Of a stretch of 9,905 nucleotides of DNA, positions 6,374 to 9,905 are shown one piece after another. Under the pieces are notes generated by a model. It saw only the letters and a list, made by a program, of their open reading frames with translations, made no database searches and had not been told where the DNA came from. The stretch is from an uncultured Bacteroidales bacterium (GTDB lineage Bacteria > Bacteroidota > Bacteroidia > Bacteroidales > Marinilabiliaceae), in contig CALAVC010000152.1 in NCBI GenBank assembly GCA_937892095.1, positions 1 to 9,905 on the forward strand. Direction: 5' to 3'. Numbering within the stretch: the stretch's first letter is position 1; each line of letters begins with the position of its first letter. The position numbers were made by a program, and so were the translations under genes.

Positions 6374-9300
6374 TTACCCCAACATTTTTTCCTTTATGCG
6401 TTCTATTCGCCTATTGGCTCGTTGTCTATTGAAACTCTCAACCTTATCGAGCAACTTACGCAAGACATCGAAATAGAGTGTTACATAGAAGACGACTATC
6501 ATGAGCCAAATTATGATACAGTTAAAAATGGGAGTCGGGATGGCTATGTTCCCCAAAAGTTTATATGGAGCATAGAAGTGAGCTCGCCCAAAGCTACAAT
6601 CGGGCGTCTGATATATGGGCTGACGCAGGCGAACCATCTTATCGGGGTAGACGGCTATTTGCCTGAGGTCGTCCTGTCGGCGGACAAGGTGCGATAGGGC
6701 TTCATTGGCTAAGCTATGCTTATAATTGGTCAGTGCGGTTGCACCACCAAGCCGAGTGGACATTTCGGTGGCGATGCGGTCGCAGTCGGCATTGGCGACA
6801 TCGTAGGCGTGTCGGCACTTTTCTAATATTTTTTCATATTGCTCAGCTGACGCAGATTGGCTCAGCCCCATTTGCTGACAGAGTTTACGAATTTCGCTAT
6901 CTGCCAATTCGACATTTCCTCTTAGGCGTGCATTTTTTATCTCTGGCAGCCACGAGTTGACGGCATACGAAGCATCACTACGTCGTTTTTCGGCCTCATA
7001 AAAGTTACGTTCATAGTCGTTGTCCATATATTGGCTTACAGACAGAGCTTCGTATGCCCAACGCGAAGTCATGATGTCGCCAATGACTGGCACATAGCTA
7101 CGATTGCCTATGGCAGGATGAAGCTTAGAGAAGTCGACCATCGTGCCACTAAACAAAAGTTGGGGGACCAAGACGAGTGGGATTGACACATATATGGCCA
7201 CTTGCGACTTGAGCCCGCTACTGATGTTCAGACCAAAGATAACAGCCCAAGCGTAGGTGGTAAATAGTATGGCAGAGTGCGTCAGCCACGAACCGCCTAT
7301 GCCCAAAATGTTGTGTCCGATAAGCACAAGTAGCAACGTCTGTACGAGCGAAATAATGAGCAAGTTGGTTATCTTGGCATCCAAGTAGGCTGTTCGACTA
7401 AGATTGAGAAAGCTCTCACGCATGAGGAGTTGGCGATCTTTGATAATCTCTTCGGCAGAGACGTTGAGCCCCATAAATATTGCAACCACAACACACATAA
7501 AAAGGTAGGTTGGCAAGTTGTCGTTGGTCCAAAGGCTATACACTCCGCTATCGGAGATTTGGCGTGTGGCGAGCGAAAGCAAGAGTGCCAAGACAGGCAC
7601 CTCGAGCAAATTGAGCAAGAGGTACTGCGTGTCTTTGATTTTTTTTAGTGCGTCGCGCTTTATGTAGGTCAGTATTTGACTGCGGCGAGGCGGAATGCTA
7701 TAAAGGTTTCGTGGCAAGTCTTCGCGTTGGTTGCGACGCTTCTTCCAATCGAATGTGTTTTCAAATTCTTCTACGTAGTCTTTATACCATTCTTGCGGAT
7801 TGACCTTACGCTTGCGAATGACCTTACCACTTGGGTCGACCATACGCGTTTCAATAATCCGAAGAGGTTGCTCGGTCTTGACGTTGCCACACTGGTAGCA
7901 CTCGCGCTCTTCTGGGTTGACATAGTGTGCTTTCTTTTTAAAGTAGACAATGGCATTCATGGGGTTGCCATTGTAGACCATGTAGCCACCTTGGTCTATT
8001 ATGAGCAATTTGTCGAGCAACTTATATATGTCGCTACCGGGCTGATGTATGTTTATGACAACAAGTTTGCCTTTTAGGACCTGTCGTTTTAAGAGCGACA
8101 TGACCTTTTCGCTGTCGGAACTCGAAAGCCCCGACGTGGGTTCGTCGACAAAGAGCACGCTTGGCTCACGCATTAGCTCGAGCGCAATATTGAGTCGCTT
8201 ACGCTGTCCGCCACTTATTATTTTGTTAATCGGGGTGCCCACTCTGAGGTTGCGAGCCTCCACAAGGTCGAAATCGTTAAGTGCTTTTTCGCACAAAGCA
8301 GCTTTCTCGGAGTTCGACTTGTCGCTAAAAATCAGTCGTGCATTGTACCACAAATTTTCATATACGGTTAGCTCTTCGTTGAGCATATCTTCTTGTGGGA
8401 CGTAGCCTATGACGCCACGCAACTGTTCTTTTTCTTCACTAAGGTCGTAGCCATTGATGGTTATGCGACCACTCGACGGTCGGCGTTGTCCGCAAAGAAG
8501 ACTCATTAGCGTGGTCTTGCCAGCACCCGAACCACCCATTATGCCCACGAGCTGACCGCTTTTGCCCTCGAAGCTAAAAGGGTGTATGCCCACAGTGCCA
8601 TCGGCAAAAGTGTAGGCAGCATCGACAGCATGGTATATTATGCGACCAGAGTCTTGACGCGTGATAAATTTTTCGACTACATTGCCATAGTATATTGGGC
8701 GGACGTGCGACGTGTTGATAACCGCTCCCGGCTCAAGTGGATACACGTTGTCGGCATCCATCTTGTGGCCATTCATATAGAGATTGCGCTCGCCGAAATA
8801 CTTATAGACGAAAGTGTTTGTGCTGCAAATGTGAAGCACCCACACGTCTACGCCCAACTTGTCTATGTATATGTGCTTTATGTCGGGGCTCGTCTTAGCT
8901 GGGCTGCCATTAATTATCAACAGTCTATCTTTAGCCACGACGTTTTGTGGGTCGGATAGCGTAAATGTCTTCAGATTCCAATAGTCTTGTGGCGGAATGC
9001 GGAGCGACTCTGCCAATCGGTCCGTAAAGTTTTCTTCTGTCTCGCTAATGTCGGCACGCCCAATGTAGTTGAGCATGACCGAGAGTAGAAGAGTCTTTTC
9101 TTTGAGATCTATTTCGGAGTTGATGTCGGTGCAGATGTTGCGAAGCAACTCAATATGCTGTCGCAAGTTAAACTCCTTGTCTGTGCCGTCGTAAATGTTT
9201 ACGGCATGGTGATATTTATTGACGTAGGTCTCGTAAAGATGTGAGTATTTGTGAACGTATTCTGTTTCAAATTGTTCGGATAAGAAATCTACTACCTTGG

Positions 9301-9385
9301 CGCGTCCGCTTGCTACCGAAGACTGCTTGCTATTGGTCAGCAAAGCAAAAAGTTGCATAAGTGCTTTGAGCAAAAACTCACTCAT
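6374..9385 (-). CDS. ABCG-type ABC half-transporter with TerB-like/FHA-like N-terminus
   Basis: This 1003-residue fused ATPase-permease has the 'reverse' domain order of the ABCG family. Residues about 30-145 are helical and TerB-like ('LKEKTLLLSVMLNYIGRADISETEENF'). Residues about 150-238 form strands resembling a degenerate FHA domain ('LYMNGHKMDADNVYPLEPGAVI'). The nucleotide-binding domain (about 242-485) is intact: Walker A GGSGAGKTT (284-292), Q-loop Q331, signature SGGQR (391-395), Walker B LFVDE (411-415) and H-loop H447. A linker carries C496-x-x-C499. Predicted membrane helices are near 586-606, 625-645, 671-691, 703-722, 729-748 and 952-972. The family motif 'SRWAYEAL' is at 774-781. 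A charged, helical insert of about 165 residues then precedes the last helix. It should act in the inner membrane as a homodimer; the substrate is unknown. Export and phosphopeptide control are inferences. It has its own promoter and appears monocistronic. Confidence 0.92.
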   Translation of the reverse strand: MSEFLLKALMQLFALLTNSKQSSVASGRAKVVDFLSEQFETEYVHKYSHLYETYVNKYHHAVNIYDGTDKEFNLRQHIELLRNICTDINSEIDLKEKTLLLSVMLNYIGRADISETEENFTDRLAESLRIPPQDYWNLKTFTLSDPQNVVAKDRLLIINGSPAKTSPDIKHIYIDKLGVDVWVLHICSTNTFVYKYFGERNLYMNGHKMDADNVYPLEPGAVINTSHVRPIYYGNVVEKFITRQDSGRIIYHAVDAAYTFADGTVGIHPFSFEGKSGQLVGIMGGSGAGKTTLMSLLCGQRRPSSGRITINGYDLSEEKEQLRGVIGYVPQEDMLNEELTVYENLWYNARLIFSDKSNSEKAALCEKALNDFDLVEARNLRVGTPINKIISGGQRKRLNIALELMREPSVLFVDEPTSGLSSSDSEKVMSLLKRQVLKGKLVVINIHQPGSDIYKLLDKLLIIDQGGYMVYNGNPMNAIVYFKKKAHYVNPEERECYQCGNVKTEQPLRIIETRMVDPSGKVIRKRKVNPQEWYKDYVEEFENTFDWKKRRNQREDLPRNLYSIPPRRSQILTYIKRDALKKIKDTQYLLLNLLEVPVLALLLSLATRQISDSGVYSLWTNDNLPTYLFMCVVVAIFMGLNVSAEEIIKDRQLLMRESFLNLSRTAYLDAKITNLLIISLVQTLLLVLIGHNILGIGGSWLTHSAILFTTYAWAVIFGLNISSGLKSQVAIYVSIPLVLVPQLLFSGTMVDFSKLHPAIGNRSYVPVIGDIMTSRWAYEALSVSQYMDNDYERNFYEAEKRRSDASYAVNSWLPEIKNARLRGNVELADSEIRKLCQQMGLSQSASAEQYEKILEKCRHAYDVANADCDRIATEMSTRLGGATALTNYKHSLANEALSHLVRRQDDLRQIAVYPDKMVRLRQPIYQTPDCSFGRAHFYAPYKLLGNIAIPTPIFNCIIIWLMIVVFYVTLYFDVLRKLLDKVESFNRQRANRRIERIKEKMLG

Positions 9386-9419
9386 AAGTCTCTATCACGT
9401 TAATTATGTGTGCTTTAAA

Positions 9420-9451
9420 CAAATGTACTTAATTGACATAATTTTGTCAAA
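9420..9451 (-). promoter_or_regulatory. Bacteroidetes-type promoter of the ABC transporter gene
   Basis: On the minus strand, TTTG (9451-9448) is followed by exactly 20 bases and then TACATTTG (9427-9420). This matches the consensus TTTG-N19-21-TAnnTTTG for the primary Bacteroidetes sigma factor. It predicts a start near 9413 and a short leader of about 25-30 nt before the ATG at 9385. Confidence 0.85.
9433..9450. promoter_or_regulatory. Palindrome between the -33 and -7 elements, possible operator
   Basis: TTGACATAATTTTGTCAA is an 18-bp palindrome with one mismatched pair: six-base arms TTGACA/TGTCAA around TAATTT. It overlaps the -33 TTTG and fills most of the spacer of the ABC transporter promoter. 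A dimeric regulator bound here would compete with RNA polymerase. The regulator is unknown and none is encoded in the window. Confidence 0.5.
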
Positions 9452-9531
9452 AATAGGCGAAGAGTAATATTTATTTAAAACACTTTTTAACCAACCGAGC
9501 ACTCAAAAATAAAAATTTGTAAATATCACAT

Positions 9532-9570
9532 AATAAAAGTCGGGGCGATGAAATTTGATCACCCCGACTT
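9532..9570 (-). terminator. Rho-independent terminator of the edge gene
   Basis: AAGTCGGGG (9537-9545) pairs with CCCCGACTT (9562-9570), with an extra inner GAT/ATC pairing after one mismatch. On the minus strand the stem runs into TTTTATTA. It lies 23 bases past the stop of the truncated gene and should separate it from the ABC transporter promoter. Confidence 0.88.
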
Positions 9571-9593
9571 GGCAGTAAGATTCTGCTATTCGC

Positions 9594-9905
9594 TTATTTT
9601 ACAATCTGTTTTTTGCCATTATGGATATAGACACCAGCCTTGCGAGGCGCACCAGTAAGGCGACGTCCGCCGAGGTCGTACCATGCTTCGGACTCTGAAA
9701 CGACTACTCCTTTAGTATTCCTTACGGCTGTGGCATTGCCTTGCATGACTTCGTAGGCTTCTTCGGCAGCAATTAGGTCCGCGACGTTGCTTACGAGTTC
9801 TTTCTGAGTGGCTGTCAGAGCTTCGTAGGCTTCGCGAGCGGCATCGATAAGGGCTTTGCATTCTGAGGTGTTCACAACCTCGCCAATGGCTGCTATTTTT
9901 TCTAC
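9594..9905 (-). CDS. C-terminal part of an exported helical-repeat protein (5' end outside window)
   Basis: The frame is open from the window edge to a TAA at 9594-9596, so only the last 103 residues are visible and the true start lies beyond 9905; the GTG at 9875 is internal. The visible part begins 'VEKIAAIGEVVNTSECKALI' and continues as an alpha-helical unit of about 55 residues with 'AREAYEALTATQKELVSN' and 'AAEEAYEVM'. This is the sort of three-helix repeat found in multiple copies in large surface or secreted proteins of gut bacteria (FIVAR-like in appearance). After a short linker comes the tail 'AWYDLGGRRLTGAPRKAGVY' followed by 'IHNGKKQIVK', a C-terminal motif shared by many secreted Prevotella/Bacteroides proteins and perhaps a sorting or anchoring signal. 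The enzymatic or binding part, if any, is upstream and unseen. Confidence 0.8.
   Translation of the reverse strand, partial: VEKIAAIGEVVNTSECKALIDAAREAYEALTATQKELVSNVADLIAAEEAYEVMQGNATAVRNTKGVVVSESEAWYDLGGRRLTGAPRKAGVYIHNGKKQIVK

Noticed and set aside
9594..9875. A small 93-residue gene starting at GTG 9875
   Set aside because: The same frame stays open to the window edge with a continuous repeat sequence (VEKIAAIGEV...), so this is the 3' end of a larger gene.

Overview
The window comes from a member of the Bacteroidota, most likely order Bacteroidales. Four things point there: a TTTG-N20-TAnnTTTG promoter of the Bacteroidetes sigma factor in front of the ABC transporter gene, start codons preceded by A-rich sequence instead of a GGAGG Shine-Dalgarno, a lipoprotein whose acylated Cys is followed by a run of Asp (the lipoprotein export signal type), and a truncated gene ending in the 'YDLGGRR...GVYIHNGKK' tail common in Prevotella/Bacteroides exported proteins. 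No species can be named from this alone.

All seven genes (six complete, one cut by the window edge) lie on the minus strand, so the window is read from right to left. From 9905 down: (1) the 3' end of an exported helical-repeat protein, closed by a strong terminator at 9532-9570; (2) a 1003-residue ABCG-type half-transporter with an N-terminal TerB-like/FHA-like extension, driven by a near-consensus promoter that has a palindrome between its two elements; (3) a PorT-type outer-membrane beta-barrel with its own candidate promoter; (4) ychF and (5) hisS, 38 bp apart and probably co-transcribed, ending at a clear terminator (2779-2811); (6) a surface-type DUF4595-like lipoprotein and (7) a secreted SH3-domain protein with two C-terminal tandem repeats, 37 bp apart and probably co-transcribed.

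Most of the window is ordinary chromosome: two housekeeping genes among cell-envelope genes. The most unusual part is the 210-bp gap between the hisS terminator and the lipoprotein start. It holds a 22-bp inverted repeat (21/22 matching) around an A/T-rich 83-bp core, plus a 16-nt exact direct repeat offset by 100 bp. Its place in front of a surface-lipoprotein operon resembles the invertible phase-variation promoters known in Bacteroidales, but no recombinase is in the window and neither orientation shows a good promoter, so this is a testable hypothesis only. Secondary points are the palindrome inside the ABC promoter, the long insertion before the last membrane helix of the transporter, a G9 tract just past the SH3 gene, and a start-stop ATGTAA beside the GTG start of the lipoprotein. 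I saw no tRNA, rRNA, CRISPR array, insertion sequence or phage gene.
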